A DNA stretch of 64,000 nucleotides from Gammaproteobacteria bacterium (GTDB taxonomy: Bacteria > Pseudomonadota > Gammaproteobacteria > JAKBBU01): positions 1-64,000 of the forward strand of contig JAJFKN010000003.1 in the NCBI GenBank assembly GCA_021773195.1. The letters are read 5' to 3'. Below the pieces are notes generated by a model. That model had not been told where the DNA came from, searched no databases, and saw only the letters and a list, made by a program, of their open reading frames with translations. A program made the position numbers and the translations under genes. This document shows positions 28,230-39,030 of this stretch, one piece after another (the first letter of the stretch is position 1; each line of letters opens with the position of its first letter).

Positions 28230-28616
28230 CTAAGAGAGTGTCACAATGGCTTCCATTTCCACTTCAACTCCACGAGGTAATGCACTAACTTCCACTGCAG
28301 CGCGCGCTGGATAAGGTTTTTTAAAATATGTAGCCATAACGGCATTCACTTGAGGGAAATGCGCCAAGTTGGTTAAATAAATATTTATTTTTACAACATG
28401 ATCAAAAGTCACCCCGGCTTCTTCCACGATGGCTTTTAGATTATCAAAAACTTGGGCAATTTGCGCATTGATGTCCCCATCCACTTTTTCCATAGTATCT
28501 GGTACAAAGGGAATCTGCCCGGAAATAAATAGGAGTCCACCGGCCTTCACGGCTTGTGAATAAGTACCAATTGCCGCAGGGGCTCTCGTTGTTTCCACTA
28601 TTTGTCTAGTAGTCAT
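28230..28616 (-). CDS. ridA: Enamine/imine deaminase RidA
   Basis: A 128-residue RidA/YjgF protein that hydrolyses reactive enamines and imines made by PLP enzymes such as threonine dehydratase. The conserved Arg is in PARAAVEVSALPRGVEVE, and Gly-rich GTYSQAVKAGGLLFISGQ lies near the start. The ATG at 28616 follows GAGGAG with good spacing. It lies downstream of spoT, a common gammaproteobacterial arrangement. Confidence 0.93.
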   Translation of the reverse strand: MTTRQIVETTRAPAAIGTYSQAVKAGGLLFISGQIPFVPDTMEKVDGDINAQIAQVFDNLKAIVEEAGVTFDHVVKINIYLTNLAHFPQVNAVMATYFKKPYPARAAVEVSALPRGVEVEMEAIVTLS

Positions 28617-28665
28617 CAACTACTCCTCTCAATATCTTTTAGATCCCTAATTTAGTTATTTAAAC

Positions 28666-30801
28666 TCAGGAATCTCCATATGAACGCCGCTTGATGCCGG
28701 CGACTGCTTTTACCAAACGCAAACGACGCATGACTTTGGCCAAATGTACCCGATGACGCACCGCAATAGTGAAATCCACTTCACAGTATTCTCCAACATG
28801 TTGCGTCACCCGAATATCGTCAATGTTGGCGCCGGCATCAGCTACAGCTAAAGTCAATGTGGCTAGAATACCACGCCGATTGATTACCTCAACCTTTACA
28901 TCCACAGAAAATTCACCTTGCACGCTATCTTCCCAACGAACATCCAAGTAACGGTCGGGTTGGTCGCGGTACTTTTCAAGCACCTTGCATTGATCTTGGT
29001 GAACAACAATGCCCTGGCCTTTGCTGAATACACCGGCAATACAATCACCAGGGATAGGGCGGCAACAGGGAGCGAACTGTACCACCATGCCTTCACTACC
29101 CCGAATAGATAAGGGCTTAGCTTTGCCTGGCAATTGTGTATCGGACATTTCACCCGTACCTAATAATCGTTGGGCTAGAACCAAAGGCATTTGGTCCCCC
29201 ATACCCGTAGACTCTAATAAGTCATCAAAAGTTTTAAAACCTGAATCCTTTAATACTTCACTCACCTGCTTCTTAGAAAGCGTATCTAAATCTGAAGAAT
29301 AAGCACTTAAGGCCTTTTCTAAAAGACGTTTACCCAAAATAATGGATTCCGCCTGTTGACGGCTTTTCAAGAAATGTCGGATATTGCTGCGTGCTTTGCC
29401 AGTTTTAACAAAATGCTGCCATGCAGGATTAGGACCCGCACCAGGCGCTGTAATAATTTCTACGGTTTGACCATTGCTTAATGGCGTGCTTAGCGGCGCT
29501 AAACGCCTGTTAATTTTGGCTGCCACACAACAGTTGCCTATATCGGAATGCACTGCATAGGCATAATCCACGGCCGTTGCGCCACTGGGTAGCTTTATAA
29601 TGTCGCCTCTTGGTGTAAAAACATAAACTTCATCAGGGTATAGGTCGATTTTAACATTTTCGATAAATTCTAAAGAATCCCCTGCGCTTTGTTGCATTTC
29701 TAGCAACCCTTTCAACCATTCGCGTGCACGAATTTGTGCTCTATCTTCACTACTGTCGCTGGTTTTATAAAGCCAATGGGATGCAATCCCCGTTTCAGCC
29801 ACATGGTCCATACTTTCTGTGCGAATCTGAACTTCAATGGGCACACCAAAGGGCCCAAATAAAGTAGTATGCAAGGATTGATAGCCATTTGCTTTAGGTA
29901 TGGCGATGTAATCTTTAAAACGTTCAGGGACTGGTTTATACAAATTGTGAATGGCACCCAGCACTCGATAACAACTGTCTACACAATCAACCACCACACG
30001 AAAACCATAAACATCCATAATTTCATTGAAGGGCACATGCCGGTTACGCATTTTTTTATAAATACTATAAAGATGTTTTTCTCGCCCCCAAACTTTAATC
30101 GCAGGCAACTTTGCTTCTTCTACACAGGTTTTTAGCGATTGCTCAATCTCACCTACAATTTCACGCCGATTGCCCCGCGCTTTTCTAACGGATTCCTGCA
30201 AAATACGATAACGCATGGGATAAAAAGCTGCAAAACCTAAGTCCTCAAACTCTACACAAAAATTATGCATACCTAAGCGATTAGCAATGGGCGCATGGAT
30301 TTCCAGTGTTTCTTTCGCAATACGTATACGTCGATTGAAGGGCAAATATTGGATCGTGCGCATGTTATGCAAACGATCCGCCAATTTAATTAAAATCACT
30401 CGGATATCACGCACCATGGCCAAAACCATTTTACGAAAATTTTCTGCTTGTGCTTCTGCTTTCGAACCAAATTTAATTTGGGTTAATTTGCTAACGCCAT
30501 CCACCAACTCAGCTACGGACTCACCGAATTGCTTTTTTAAATCTTCTTTGGATATGATTGTATCTTCCAATACATCATGCAGAATAGCCGCCATAATACT
30601 TTGGCTATCCAAATGCATCTCAGCCAAAATACGAGCGACTTCTAGCGGGTGAGTTATGTAAAGTTCACCGGAAGAGCGGGTTTGCTCACCGTGGGCTTTA
30701 TAAGCTAACTTAAAAGCATCGTGTATGGCATGGATCTGTTCTTCATCCATATATTCAGATAAAGCTTCTGCCAACGGCGCAAATAATGCTTCCTGAACCA
30801 T
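28666..30801 (-). CDS. spoT: Bifunctional (p)ppGpp synthetase/hydrolase SpoT
   Basis: A 711-residue RelA/SpoT protein that makes and breaks the alarmone (p)ppGpp. The hydrolase HD site is intact (ILHDVLEDT, His75-Asp76), which fits SpoT rather than RelA. The synthetase domain contains RFKDYIAIPKANGYQSLHT and VEVQIRT-type residues (about 300-335). A TGS domain follows (VYVFTPRGDIIKLPSGATAV, about 390-450) and an ACT domain closes the protein. It is downstream of gmk and rpoZ, the conserved order. Confidence 0.95.
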   Translation of the reverse strand: MVQEALFAPLAEALSEYMDEEQIHAIHDAFKLAYKAHGEQTRSSGELYITHPLEVARILAEMHLDSQSIMAAILHDVLEDTIISKEDLKKQFGESVAELVDGVSKLTQIKFGSKAEAQAENFRKMVLAMVRDIRVILIKLADRLHNMRTIQYLPFNRRIRIAKETLEIHAPIANRLGMHNFCVEFEDLGFAAFYPMRYRILQESVRKARGNRREIVGEIEQSLKTCVEEAKLPAIKVWGREKHLYSIYKKMRNRHVPFNEIMDVYGFRVVVDCVDSCYRVLGAIHNLYKPVPERFKDYIAIPKANGYQSLHTTLFGPFGVPIEVQIRTESMDHVAETGIASHWLYKTSDSSEDRAQIRAREWLKGLLEMQQSAGDSLEFIENVKIDLYPDEVYVFTPRGDIIKLPSGATAVDYAYAVHSDIGNCCVAAKINRRLAPLSTPLSNGQTVEIITAPGAGPNPAWQHFVKTGKARSNIRHFLKSRQQAESIILGKRLLEKALSAYSSDLDTLSKKQVSEVLKDSGFKTFDDLLESTGMGDQMPLVLAQRLLGTGEMSDTQLPGKAKPLSIRGSEGMVVQFAPCCRPIPGDCIAGVFSKGQGIVVHQDQCKVLEKYRDQPDRYLDVRWEDSVQGEFSVDVKVEVINRRGILATLTLAVADAGANIDDIRVTQHVGEYCEVDFTIAVRHRVHLAKVMRRLRLVKAVAGIKRRSYGDS

Positions 30802-30898
30802 GAACTTAAACCCCTATGGTGATGTCACAGGACACCTTTCACTATAACTATAGACAGCTTAACCTGAATATATAAGCAACTATTGCTTACATATCGAC

Positions 30899-31177
30899 TT
30901 AGCTCCGGTCGTCGGGGATTGATAACATGTCAATGCCCAAATTAACGGACATGATTTCTTCTTGTTCTTGCGCCTCTGTCTTTTTATTTAGATATTCCCT
31001 GTCCACATAACCTTCAGCTATTTCACGTAGCGCAACTACCGTAGGTTTATCATCTTCCCAAGCCACCTGGGGCTCCGCACCAAAGCTCAAATCTCTAGCC
31101 CGCTTCGTGGCCACCATGACCAATTCAAATCGGTTATCAACATTCTCTAAACAATCTTCTACAGTTATTCTCGCCAT
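30899..31177 (-). CDS. rpoZ: DNA-directed RNA polymerase omega subunit
   Basis: A 92-residue omega subunit that helps assemble RNA polymerase and forms part of a (p)ppGpp site. It begins [20 protein letters not shown], matching the family, so the ATG at 31177 is preferred over the upstream in-frame ATG at 31195. GAGG lies at good spacing. It is followed by spoT. Confidence 0.95.
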   Translation of the reverse strand: MARITVEDCLENVDNRFELVMVATKRARDLSFGAEPQVAWEDDKPTVVALREIAEGYVDREYLNKKTEAQEQEEIMSVNLGIDMLSIPDDRS

Positions 31178-31255
31178 TGGTTTTCCTCGGTTCACTCATT
31201 CATAGGCCTAATTAGCCTGTCTAAGGGTGATTCTACCCATTTTATGGCCTCCAGG

Positions 31256-31873
31256 CTACCCTTTGAGCAAATCCCTTATTAATTCTTCATTTTGACCTTT
31301 TTGTCGTGATATAGAGCAATTTTTAGCCACCATAATGGCCGATAATTCTTTGCTGGCGTGGACAAAATCATCATTGACTATTAAATAGTCAAATTCGGCA
31401 TAATGGGCCATTTCTGCCCTGGCTTCACTCATGCGGTGCTCGATCACACTTTCATCGTCCCGATCCCGTCCCCGCAGACGGCTTTCTAAAATCGCCAGGG
31501 AGGGTGGGAAAATGAAAATGCTGGTGGCATGTTCAGGGAATTGCTTTTTCACCTGTTGAGCGCCCTGCCAATCGATTTCTAAAATAATATCGCGTCCCAT
31601 TTCCAACTGTTCTGTAAGCCAAGCTTTCGAAGTACCATAGTAATGCTGGAAAACTTTGGCATATTCTAAGAATTGCTCTTTTTTCACCATATCTAAAAAA
31701 ACATCTTCTGAAATAAAATGGTAATCCACACCCTGCTCTTCGCCGGCACGTTGCGAACGCGTTGTATGAGAAACGGAGACATCCACGCTTTTTGAAATAT
31801 TAGCAACCTCACGCACTAAACTGGTTTTGCCAGCGCCTGATGGTGCCGCCACAATAAATAATTGGCCTTGCAT
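31256..31873 (-). CDS. gmk: Guanylate kinase
   Basis: A 205-residue enzyme that phosphorylates GMP to GDP. The P-loop is APSGAGKTSL near residues 9-18 and the GMP-binding region contains SVSHTTRSQRAGEEQGVDYHF. It precedes rpoZ and follows yicC, the usual order. Confidence 0.95.
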   Translation of the reverse strand: MQGQLFIVAAPSGAGKTSLVREVANISKSVDVSVSHTTRSQRAGEEQGVDYHFISEDVFLDMVKKEQFLEYAKVFQHYYGTSKAWLTEQLEMGRDIILEIDWQGAQQVKKQFPEHATSIFIFPPSLAILESRLRGRDRDDESVIEHRMSEARAEMAHYAEFDYLIVNDDFVHASKELSAIMVAKNCSISRQKGQNEELIRDLLKG

Positions 31874-31885
31874 GGAAACTTCCTC

Positions 31886-32758
31886 CTACTGAATATTTTG
31901 AATTTGTTCGCGCATTTGCTCGATAAATACTTTTATGCTTACGGCATGTTTAGTCACATCACTGTGATTCGCCTTGGATGCAAGAGTGTTGGCTTCACGA
32001 TTCAATTCCTGCATCATAAAATCCAAACGACGCCCAATGCTATCATCGTCACTTAAAGTTTTACTCACTTCCGCGAGATGGGTTTTCAAACGATCTATTT
32101 CTTCAGAAATATCGAGTTTTTGCGCAACAATTACCATCTCTTGCTCAAACCGATGCTCATCTATTTCCAATTTTAATTCGGCTAAACGCTCATCCATACG
32201 CTGACGATAATCCTTTAACACTTGTGCTACCAAAGGTTCAATTTGTTGAATCTCACTGGCAATGGATTGCATACGTTGCTCGATACAATCTTGCATGGCT
32301 TTACCTTCACGCTGACGTGCCGCAATAAATTGTTCTAACACTGAAGTTAAAAGAGACAAACAAGGGGCTTTCACTTCGTCCAACGCGACTTCTTGAACAT
32401 CTACCACGCCGGGCCAACGCAGAATATCCACCATGCGCCAAGGATCACAGTTGGGGAGAACTTCATCCACTTGTTGCCCGACCATGGCCAACTGCTGCAC
32501 CAATTGCTCATTAAAACTTAACCCTCGGGCATGCCCCGCTAAGGGTTGATAACGCAAGGTACAATCTACTTTACCTCGGTGAACTTGGCTACGGATCAAT
32601 TGGCGAAAGTCTTGCTCCAATTCCCGCAATTCACTAGGTAGATTCATATTAAGTTCTAAATAACGATGATTAACAGCCCGAACTTCCCAGCTCAACTGAC
32701 CAAATCGACCTTGCTCTGCCCCTCGGGCATAGGCTGTCATGCTTTGTACCTTACTCAT
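31886..32758 (-). CDS. yicC: YicC family endoribonuclease
   Basis: A 290-residue YicC/YloC protein. It begins MSKVQSMTAYARG and contains WEVRAVNHRYLELN, both typical of the N-terminal domain, and the C-terminal DDSIGRRLDFMMQELNREANT is the family hallmark. The ATG at 32758 was chosen from these; the frame extends to 32962 but would overlap rph. YicC proteins have been reported to cut RNA. It diverges from rph over about 135 bases and is followed by gmk at 12 bases. Confidence 0.92.
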   Translation of the reverse strand: MSKVQSMTAYARGAEQGRFGQLSWEVRAVNHRYLELNMNLPSELRELEQDFRQLIRSQVHRGKVDCTLRYQPLAGHARGLSFNEQLVQQLAMVGQQVDEVLPNCDPWRMVDILRWPGVVDVQEVALDEVKAPCLSLLTSVLEQFIAARQREGKAMQDCIEQRMQSIASEIQQIEPLVAQVLKDYRQRMDERLAELKLEIDEHRFEQEMVIVAQKLDISEEIDRLKTHLAEVSKTLSDDDSIGRRLDFMMQELNREANTLASKANHSDVTKHAVSIKVFIEQMREQIQNIQ

Positions 32759-32893
32759 AGCACTGTATCCTCTAATTCGCTGGGTATTATAATAGCATAA
32801 TATCATCCCCTTTATGAGAAACCCATCTGTAGGCTTTGATCCCACTCCAGGTTCAGGCATACTAACGGCCAAACATAACCAAGAAGGTAAAAT

Positions 32894-33604
32894 ATGAGAC
32901 CTAGTAAGCGTGCCCCGAACCAACTGCGAGAGATCCAATTTCAGCGTAACTTCACCCAACATGCCGAAGGCTCCGTGCTAGCCTGCTATGGCGACACGAA
33001 GGTGATTTGCACAGCCAGTGTGACAGAAAGCGTACCGCGCTTCCTAAGGGGCAAAGAACAAGGTTGGATTACGGCTGAATATGGAATGTTGCCACGCTCT
33101 ACCCACAGCCGATGTGATAGAGAAGCCGCTCGCGGTAAACAAGGGGGGCGCACCATGGAAATCCAACGACTCATCGGACGCTCTTTGAGAACAGCGGTGA
33201 ATTTAAAACTCCTACCTGAAATCACTATTGCCTTAGATTGTGATGTGATTCAAGCCGATGGCGGGACGCGCACAGCTTCCATCAGTGGTAGTTTTATTGC
33301 ATTGCAAGATGCTATCCACGGTTTAATGAAAGCCGGAAAATTGAAACGTAATCCCATCGTCCAACAGATAGCCTCGATTTCCGTAGGCATTTACAAAGGC
33401 GAGCCCATCTTGGATTTAGACTACGCTGAAGATTCCAATGCTGAAACAGATTTCAATGTAGTGATGAATGACAAAGACGAATTCATCGAAGTCCAAGGCA
33501 CCGCTGAAGAAGGCCTCTCATTCAAATTAGAGCAACTGGACGATATGTTGGTCCTAGCCAAAGGCGGTATAAAAACCATCTTGGAACTTCAAAGTAACGC
33601 TTGA
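32894..33604 (+). CDS. rph: Ribonuclease PH
   Basis: A 236-residue phosphorolytic 3'-5' exoribonuclease that trims tRNA 3' ends. The start [16 protein letters not shown], the motif [20 protein letters not shown] and the phosphate-site region [17 protein letters not shown] are intact. GAAGG lies 6 bases before the ATG. The divergent pairing with yicC is conserved in gammaproteobacteria. Confidence 0.95.
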   Translation: MRPSKRAPNQLREIQFQRNFTQHAEGSVLACYGDTKVICTASVTESVPRFLRGKEQGWITAEYGMLPRSTHSRCDREAARGKQGGRTMEIQRLIGRSLRTAVNLKLLPEITIALDCDVIQADGGTRTASISGSFIALQDAIHGLMKAGKLKRNPIVQQIASISVGIYKGEPILDLDYAEDSNAETDFNVVMNDKDEFIEVQGTAEEGLSFKLEQLDDMLVLAKGGIKTILELQSNA

Positions 33605-33608
33605 AGAC

Positions 33609-34376
33609 CTATTCCACATTAGGCTTGCGGTGCCAAATAACTGGTGCCGCCGCTTCTACATGCTTATTGAACAAGACGGGAACCGCTGTACTTGCTAAAG
33701 GGTTAATCAAACTTAAATGATAGCCCTGGGCATGTTCACTTTTGTATAAGCGCCTGAAAGTCACGCTGCCATCTTGTAAACGCACGATGCAATCTTTATT
33801 CAAGGCTCGCTGTATATCCTCACCATAGCAAAAACGTCCACCGATATAATCACCTGAATGATAATTTGGAGACATATTTTCATCAGGAACCACCATGACC
33901 ACGGAGTCAGCGTAAGCTTCTTTAAAGAAACTGGCTTCCTTCGCCATGCATAAATCTTCAGAGAGACCTTCCAATGCGAAGGTATTTTCATTTTCCGCAT
34001 CACAGGCAGCTTCTGTTTGCTCACCTTGAGCGTAACGACGATCTTGCGCAAAGTACTTACCAAGATCCACAGCAAAACGAGGATTTAAACCCTTGCCCAC
34101 CATGATCCATTCTTTGGAACATACAATCCCCTCTTGGCGATAAATCGCTATGCACCGTGACAAGCCTTTATGGGTCAAACGGGCTGTGCCATTTTCCCAA
34201 GACTTCAAGGTGACTGAGGGTAAACTGTGATTTTTTTCCAAGTAAGCTCGCGTTAGACGCGACATTTGACGTAAGAATTTTAATCGACTTCCGGGGGAAT
34301 GAAGCTCATTAGTTTCATCCCTTTTTTCTGTTGTTGTAACCACTTTCATCCCAGCCAATGGCATTTGTTTTAACAT
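33609..34376 (-). CDS. XRE/S24-like regulator with degenerate LexA peptidase fold
   Basis: A 255-residue protein. Residues 29-62 resemble a divergent helix-turn-helix (GSRLKFLRQMSRLTRAYLEK, then LKSWENG). Residues 160-250 match the S24 LexA/C2-repressor fold, but the serine position of the MxP motif is Asn167 (DENMSPNYHSGD) and the lysine position is Arg (TFRRLY), so self-cleavage is unlikely. Proteins of this layout are common in Legionella. A TATAAT lies 7 bases before the annotated ATG, so the true start may be the ATG at 34349. Its target is unknown. Confidence 0.7.
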   Translation of the reverse strand: MLKQMPLAGMKVVTTTEKRDETNELHSPGSRLKFLRQMSRLTRAYLEKNHSLPSVTLKSWENGTARLTHKGLSRCIAIYRQEGIVCSKEWIMVGKGLNPRFAVDLGKYFAQDRRYAQGEQTEAACDAENENTFALEGLSEDLCMAKEASFFKEAYADSVVMVVPDENMSPNYHSGDYIGGRFCYGEDIQRALNKDCIVRLQDGSVTFRRLYKSEHAQGYHLSLINPLASTAVPVLFNKHVEAAAPVIWHRKPNVE

Positions 34377-34484
34377 CTAGCTATTATAAAATAGCACTCC
34401 TTTCTTCAGCGTGTTATTTTAAGCAACAAATGTTACCCTTGTCCACTGCTATTTAACAGCAATGGGTATCAATGAGGAATAAAT

Positions 34485-34961
34485 ATGCCAACAAAGACAA
34501 TAGTTTTGATGCGACATGGGCAAACCCATGATCCCGAGCCCGGTCAACTGGATAAACAACGAGCCTTAACTCAGCAGGGCACTCAAGATGTAGAAGCTGT
34601 TTCCTTACAATTGCAGCAAAGCAATGTAAAACCTTCTTTAATTTTAGCCAGCTCGGCTCAACGCACACGCATGACTTGTGAAATTCTTCAACAAACTTTA
34701 GCCTGTGGGAAAATAGTATTAAGTGATGAATTATACAATGCCAGTGCACACAGTATTCAACAAATTATTTCTAAGGTGGCTGATGAACACTCAACCATTG
34801 TGATTATCGGCCATAACCCTGGTATGAGTGAATTAACCCAATGGTTATCCCAGGGTATATTTCTAGGCATGTCCACCAGCAATGCCTATATGCTTCACGG
34901 AGATATCACCCATTGGCACGAATTGACCCCCAGTAGTGGCGGCCAACTCTTCACGCCTTAG
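34485..34961 (+). CDS. sixA: Phosphohistidine phosphatase SixA-like
   Basis: A 158-residue histidine phosphatase. The catalytic RHG is in [11 protein letters not shown] at the start, the second Arg in SSAQRTRMT and the second His in [11 protein letters not shown]. SixA removes phosphate from histidine on phosphotransfer proteins. GAGGAATAA lies just before the ATG. Its end overlaps lgt by 4 bases on the opposite strand. Confidence 0.88.
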   Translation: MPTKTIVLMRHGQTHDPEPGQLDKQRALTQQGTQDVEAVSLQLQQSNVKPSLILASSAQRTRMTCEILQQTLACGKIVLSDELYNASAHSIQQIISKVADEHSTIVIIGHNPGMSELTQWLSQGIFLGMSTSNAYMLHGDITHWHELTPSSGGQLFTP

Positions 34962-35767
34962 TGATTTACTGCATGCTGTACTGGTTCATTATAACGATAG
35001 GCATACCACAAAGAAAAAACCCCCATTATAACCATGGGCAATGACAAAATTTGCCCCATGGTCAACCAATTAAAAGCGTAGTAGCCCATTTGCGGATCTG
35101 GCTGGCGGAAAAATTCTATAAAGAAACGGAAACAACCGTACAGTAACAAAAATAAACCTGATACGGCTAACCGAGGCCGTGGTTTGCGCGAAAAAATCCA
35201 CAGCACCGTGAACATCACAATGCCTTCTAAACAAAATTCATATAATTGAGATGGATGACGCGGCAAAGGCCCCGCGTGAGGAAAGATCATGCCCCAAGGC
35301 ACGTTAGTCACTTTACCCCATAATTCACCATTGATAAAATTACCAATACGCCCAGCACCTAAACCAATAGGCACTAAAGGAGCGATATAATCGGTAATTT
35401 CAAAGACGGACTTTTTAATTTTACGCCCGTATAGATACATGCTAAGGAAAACCCCGAGCAATCCTCCGTGGAATGACATACCGCCATCCCAAACCGTAAA
35501 CATCACTAAGGGGTTATGTAAAAATCCAGGAAGATCATATACTAAGATGTATCCGATGCGCCCACCTAAAATGACCCCCAAGGCGGCATAAAAAATCAAA
35601 TCCGTTACTTGATCCGTAGTCCAACCGCTGCCTGGTTTTTTCGCACGGTAACAACCTAATAGCCATGCCCCTGCGAAGCCGACTAGATACATAATGCCAT
35701 ACCAATGGACTTTCAAGGGACCGATGCTAAAGGCAATGGGATTAATATTAGGGTAATGCAACATCAT
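34958..35767 (-). CDS. lgt: Prolipoprotein diacylglyceryl transferase
   Basis: A 269-residue inner-membrane enzyme that transfers diacylglycerol from phosphatidylglycerol to the lipobox cysteine of prolipoproteins. The signature [16 protein letters not shown] is present and about seven helices are visible. It would process the lipoproteins encoded in this window (PilP, TraT, PqiC-like, LivJ-like). Confidence 0.95.
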   Translation of the reverse strand: MMLHYPNINPIAFSIGPLKVHWYGIMYLVGFAGAWLLGCYRAKKPGSGWTTDQVTDLIFYAALGVILGGRIGYILVYDLPGFLHNPLVMFTVWDGGMSFHGGLLGVFLSMYLYGRKIKKSVFEITDYIAPLVPIGLGAGRIGNFINGELWGKVTNVPWGMIFPHAGPLPRHPSQLYEFCLEGIVMFTVLWIFSRKPRPRLAVSGLFLLLYGCFRFFIEFFRQPDPQMGYYAFNWLTMGQILSLPMVIMGVFSLWYAYRYNEPVQHAVNH

Positions 35768-35776
35768 TATATTCCT

Positions 35777-37357
35777 TTAATGTTCGCGTGTGGCCAAAAA
35801 TCGGATATCAGGCCAACGTTCCTGTGTTAAATTAAGATTTACCATACTGGGTGCCAAATAACAAAGGTGTTCGCCACCGTCTAGAGCCAAATGTAATTGC
35901 CCTTTTAATTTGAAATCTTCTAACATTTTTTCATCATCACAATAAACCCAGCGGGCGGTCACTACATTAATGTTTTCATAGGCGCATTCGACATTGTATT
36001 CAAACTGCAAACGGTGAGCCACCACATCAAATTGCAAGATGCCCACGGCTCCAACAATTAAATCGTTATTATGGAGAGGCCGGAATACTTGGGTGGCGCC
36101 TTCTTCAGCTAATTGGATCAAGCCTTTTTGCAACGCTTTTAATTTCATGGGATCGCGCAAACGAACCCGTCGAAATAATTCAGGCGCAAAATTAGGAATA
36201 CCTTTGAATTTCAAGTCCTCTCCCTGAGAGAAGGTATCACCAATTTGTATCGTACCATGATTGTGCAACCCAATAATATCACCAGCAAATGCTTCGTCCA
36301 CATGGGTGCGGTCGCCCGCCATGAAAGTTAGGGCGTTATTGATTTGAACATCTTTATTAATACGCAAATGGCGAATTTTCATACCTTTGATATATTTCCC
36401 TGAGCATACGCGTAAAAAGGCAATGCGATCACGGTGCTTAGGATCCATGTTGGCTTGGATTTTAAAAACGAAGCCACTGAATTTAGGATCATCGGCGGGC
36501 ACCATACGACTATTCGCTTCACGCCCACTAGGTGGAGGCGCGTAAGTTACAAAGGCATCCATCATTTCTTTAATGCCAAAATTATTAATCGCAGAACCAA
36601 AAAATATGGGCGTTTGTTTCCCCTGTGAGAACAAATCTCTATCAAAGGGTAAGCTTGCACCTTGCACTAATTCCAAATCTTCTTTTAGCTGCTCTAATTC
36701 ATCACCCATAATCTCTATGAGCGCAGGATTATCTATACCTTGCAATATGCTAGCGTTTTGCTTAGATTCATTGCTACCGGATTTATAAAGATAAAACTTA
36801 TCTTCCAACAAATGATAAATACCCTTAAAATTCCGCCCTTGTCCCACGGGCCAAGTAATAGGAGCGCATTGGATTTCTAATACTTTTTCAATCTCATCCA
36901 ACAAATCCAGAGGGCTACGACCTTCCCTGTCCAGCTTATTAATAAAGGTTATAATTGGTGTATCACGTAAGCGACACACTTCCATCAGTTTGATGGTACG
37001 GCCTTCGACGCCTTTTACAGCATCGATAACCATCATAGCAGAATCCACAGCTGTTAAGGTGCGGTAAGTATCTTCAGAGAAATCTTCATGGCCAGGCGTA
37101 TCCAAAAGGTTCACCACACACCCGCCATAGGGGAATTGCATCACGGAGGTAGTAACAGAAATGCCCCGTTCTTTTTCCATGGCCATCCAATCGGAAGTGG
37201 CATGGCGAGCTGCTTTACGACCTTTCACGGTACCAGCCATTTGAATGGCATTACCATAAAGCAATAATTTTTCCGTTACCGTAGTCTTACCCGCATCAGG
37301 GTGAGAAATAATAGCGAAGGTACGTCGTTTTGCTAATTCTTGTTTGAGATCAGTCAT
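35777..37357 (-). CDS. prfC: Peptide chain release factor 3
   Basis: A 526-residue GTPase that recycles RF1 and RF2 after termination. G1 is [15 protein letters not shown]2 region [13 protein letters not shown]3 DTPGHEDF and G4 NKLD. The ATG at 37357 gives a length close to E. coli RF3 (529); the frame runs back to a TTG at 37384 with other ATGs between. Its start overlaps the rimI end. Confidence 0.94.
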   Translation of the reverse strand: MTDLKQELAKRRTFAIISHPDAGKTTVTEKLLLYGNAIQMAGTVKGRKAARHATSDWMAMEKERGISVTTSVMQFPYGGCVVNLLDTPGHEDFSEDTYRTLTAVDSAMMVIDAVKGVEGRTIKLMEVCRLRDTPIITFINKLDREGRSPLDLLDEIEKVLEIQCAPITWPVGQGRNFKGIYHLLEDKFYLYKSGSNESKQNASILQGIDNPALIEIMGDELEQLKEDLELVQGASLPFDRDLFSQGKQTPIFFGSAINNFGIKEMMDAFVTYAPPPSGREANSRMVPADDPKFSGFVFKIQANMDPKHRDRIAFLRVCSGKYIKGMKIRHLRINKDVQINNALTFMAGDRTHVDEAFAGDIIGLHNHGTIQIGDTFSQGEDLKFKGIPNFAPELFRRVRLRDPMKLKALQKGLIQLAEEGATQVFRPLHNNDLIVGAVGILQFDVVAHRLQFEYNVECAYENINVVTARWVYCDDEKMLEDFKLKGQLHLALDGGEHLCYLAPSMVNLNLTQERWPDIRFLATREH

Positions 37358-37811
37358 GGTCTTCATCATGGGGGTTAAGCTCAAGGCGCATGATTATAGC
37401 ATCTTCACGGCCCTTGTGGGTGGGATAATAATTTTTTCGTTTCGCCACCACTTCAAAGTCATTTTTTTTATACAAATCAATGACTTTTGCATTACTCTCT
37501 GCCACCTCTAAAAACATATGAGCAGCTCCATAGAGGCCAGCCTGGTCAATGGCATGCTGCAATAGCTGGTAACCCAGGCAGCGACCTCGATGGTTCGTGT
37601 CCACACAGATGTTTAATAAATGACTCTCACCGATGCCCACAGCCATAATGACATAGCCTAAAACCTGCTGGTTGTCTTCTATAACCCAAGCTAAATAACC
37701 AGCTTGCAAACAATCAGAAAAAATCCCCTTACCCCAGGGAAAATCATAACCGCTTTGTTCAATAGCTACTACGGCATCAAGATGCTCTGCTGTCATTTTT
37801 TGGATAATCAT
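37350..37811 (-). CDS. rimI: Ribosomal-protein-alanine N-acetyltransferase RimI-like
   Basis: A 153-residue GNAT acetyltransferase. The acetyl-CoA loop is [12 protein letters not shown], with Cys-Leu in place of the usual Gly spacing, and the RimI-type segment is [19 protein letters not shown], with Ala in place of the usual Arg. RimI acetylates the N-terminus of ribosomal protein S18. The substitutions leave room for another substrate. Its start overlaps the end of the ATPase gene by 4 bases. Confidence 0.85.
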   Translation of the reverse strand: MIIQKMTAEHLDAVVAIEQSGYDFPWGKGIFSDCLQAGYLAWVIEDNQQVLGYVIMAVGIGESHLLNICVDTNHRGRCLGYQLLQHAIDQAGLYGAAHMFLEVAESNAKVIDLYKKNDFEVVAKRKNYYPTHKGREDAIIMRLELNPHDEDHD

Positions 37812-38959
37812 AGTGGCTCTTGCAAAAGATATTCTGCATAATTCTCAATGGCAATGTTATTACGCGGCGGCAGAGTTTCACCCCGATAAATACACAGCGC
37901 CCTATCACCTTCTTCCATGATGGAAGACATATGTTCTGTCATTTTACTTCTAAATGTCTGGGCATGTTTAATTTCTAATAACTCTTTATGATTGCCACGA
38001 TGAATAATTAAGTCTACCTCACTCCCTTGGCTAGTGCGATAATAATAAAGCTCGCTATTTAATCCCCGGTGTTGTTCTCTTTTATAAACTTCAGAAACAA
38101 CAAAGTTTTCAAATAGGCTGCTCCCCATAGGGCCTTGATGAAGCTGCTCCATGGTTTTATTACCCGTTAAATAATTCACTAAACCATTATCATAAAAATA
38201 GAGCTTCGGGCTTTTTACAATACGTTTATTATAATTTTTAAAGTAAGGCGGAATTAAAAAAACAATATAAGATGCTTCTAATATAGATAGCCAACGTTTA
38301 ACTGTGGGAACCGACACACCTAGGACCTTGGCATAGCTAGAATAATTTATTTGTTGTGCTACACTGGCGGCTAACAGTGAAATAAAGCGTTGGAAGTCTC
38401 GCATATCGCCAATATTAGTTAGCAGCCTCACATCTCGGTTAAGATAAGTATCAATGTATGAGGAATACCATAATTCACTTTCAAAATAAACACGACCCAC
38501 TAATTCTGGGTAAGACCCTTTTAATATAACTTCTTGACGAGCGTTTATAGTCAACTCAGAAAATTCATAGGGCAATAAAGAAAGTAACCCCATGCGCCCG
38601 GCCAAAGATTCTGAAATATTCCTCAGTAGATTAAATTGAGATGAACCTGTAACAACAAATTTCCCATAATTATCTCTATCTTGATCTACGGCCAACTTGA
38701 GCCTAGAGAATATCTCCGGCACATTCTGTACCTCATCAAAAATGACTCGGTCGTTGTAATATTGCATAAACCCCTGAGGATCTTCATGAAAAAATTCCCG
38801 AGTTTGCAAGTCGTCAAAGGTAACGTAGGTGTAGTCTGGCATGGCATGCCGAGTCAGAGTGGATTTACCCGACTGGCGCGGCCCCGTGACGCCCACCACG
38901 GGGGAGGCTTTGCTATGGCATTGCAATAAAAGTTCGGCTTTCCGAGGTTGATATTCCAT
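37808..38959 (-). CDS. AAA ATPase with DUF4143 domain
   Basis: A 383-residue protein of the AAA_14/DUF4143 group. Walker A is GPRQSGKST at 26-34 and Walker B is RVIFDEVQ near 71-78. The C-terminal DUF4143 domain ends with EVDLIIHRGN and LLEIKHAQ, which resembles a PD-(D/E)XK nuclease core. Members are widespread, often mobile, and of unknown function. It lies between lpdA and rimI with an AT-rich repeat region before it, and was probably acquired. Confidence 0.85.
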   Translation of the reverse strand: MEYQPRKAELLLQCHSKASPVVGVTGPRQSGKSTLTRHAMPDYTYVTFDDLQTREFFHEDPQGFMQYYNDRVIFDEVQNVPEIFSRLKLAVDQDRDNYGKFVVTGSSQFNLLRNISESLAGRMGLLSLLPYEFSELTINARQEVILKGSYPELVGRVYFESELWYSSYIDTYLNRDVRLLTNIGDMRDFQRFISLLAASVAQQINYSSYAKVLGVSVPTVKRWLSILEASYIVFLIPPYFKNYNKRIVKSPKLYFYDNGLVNYLTGNKTMEQLHQGPMGSSLFENFVVSEVYKREQHRGLNSELYYYRTSQGSEVDLIIHRGNHKELLEIKHAQTFRSKMTEHMSSIMEEGDRALCIYRGETLPPRNNIAIENYAEYLLQEPL

Positions 38960-38969
38960 AGAGACAAAT

Positions 38970-39004
38970 CATGTAAAATTAATATTTAATGTTAAATTTA
39001 CATG
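38970..39004. promoter_or_regulatory. AT-rich inverted repeat before the DUF4143 ATPase
   Basis: CATGTAAAATT at 38970-38980 faces AAATTTACATG at 38994-39004, giving near-perfect arms 11 bases upstream of the ATPase start. The right part of this element is also the first copy of a 26-base direct repeat. The position suits an operator for the ATPase gene. Confidence 0.45.
38979..39004. repeat. 26-base direct repeat, copy 1
   Basis: Identical to 39031-39056 except at one base (TTAATATTTAATG against TTAATATTGAATG at the start). The copies start 52 bases apart, about five helical turns. Confidence 0.7.
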
Positions 39005-39030
39005 GATTTTTAAAAATATTCAATGCAATT

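Noticed and set aside
32759-32962. 68-residue N-terminal extension of YicC
   Set aside because: It would run into rph, and the homology begins at MSKVQSMTAYARG.
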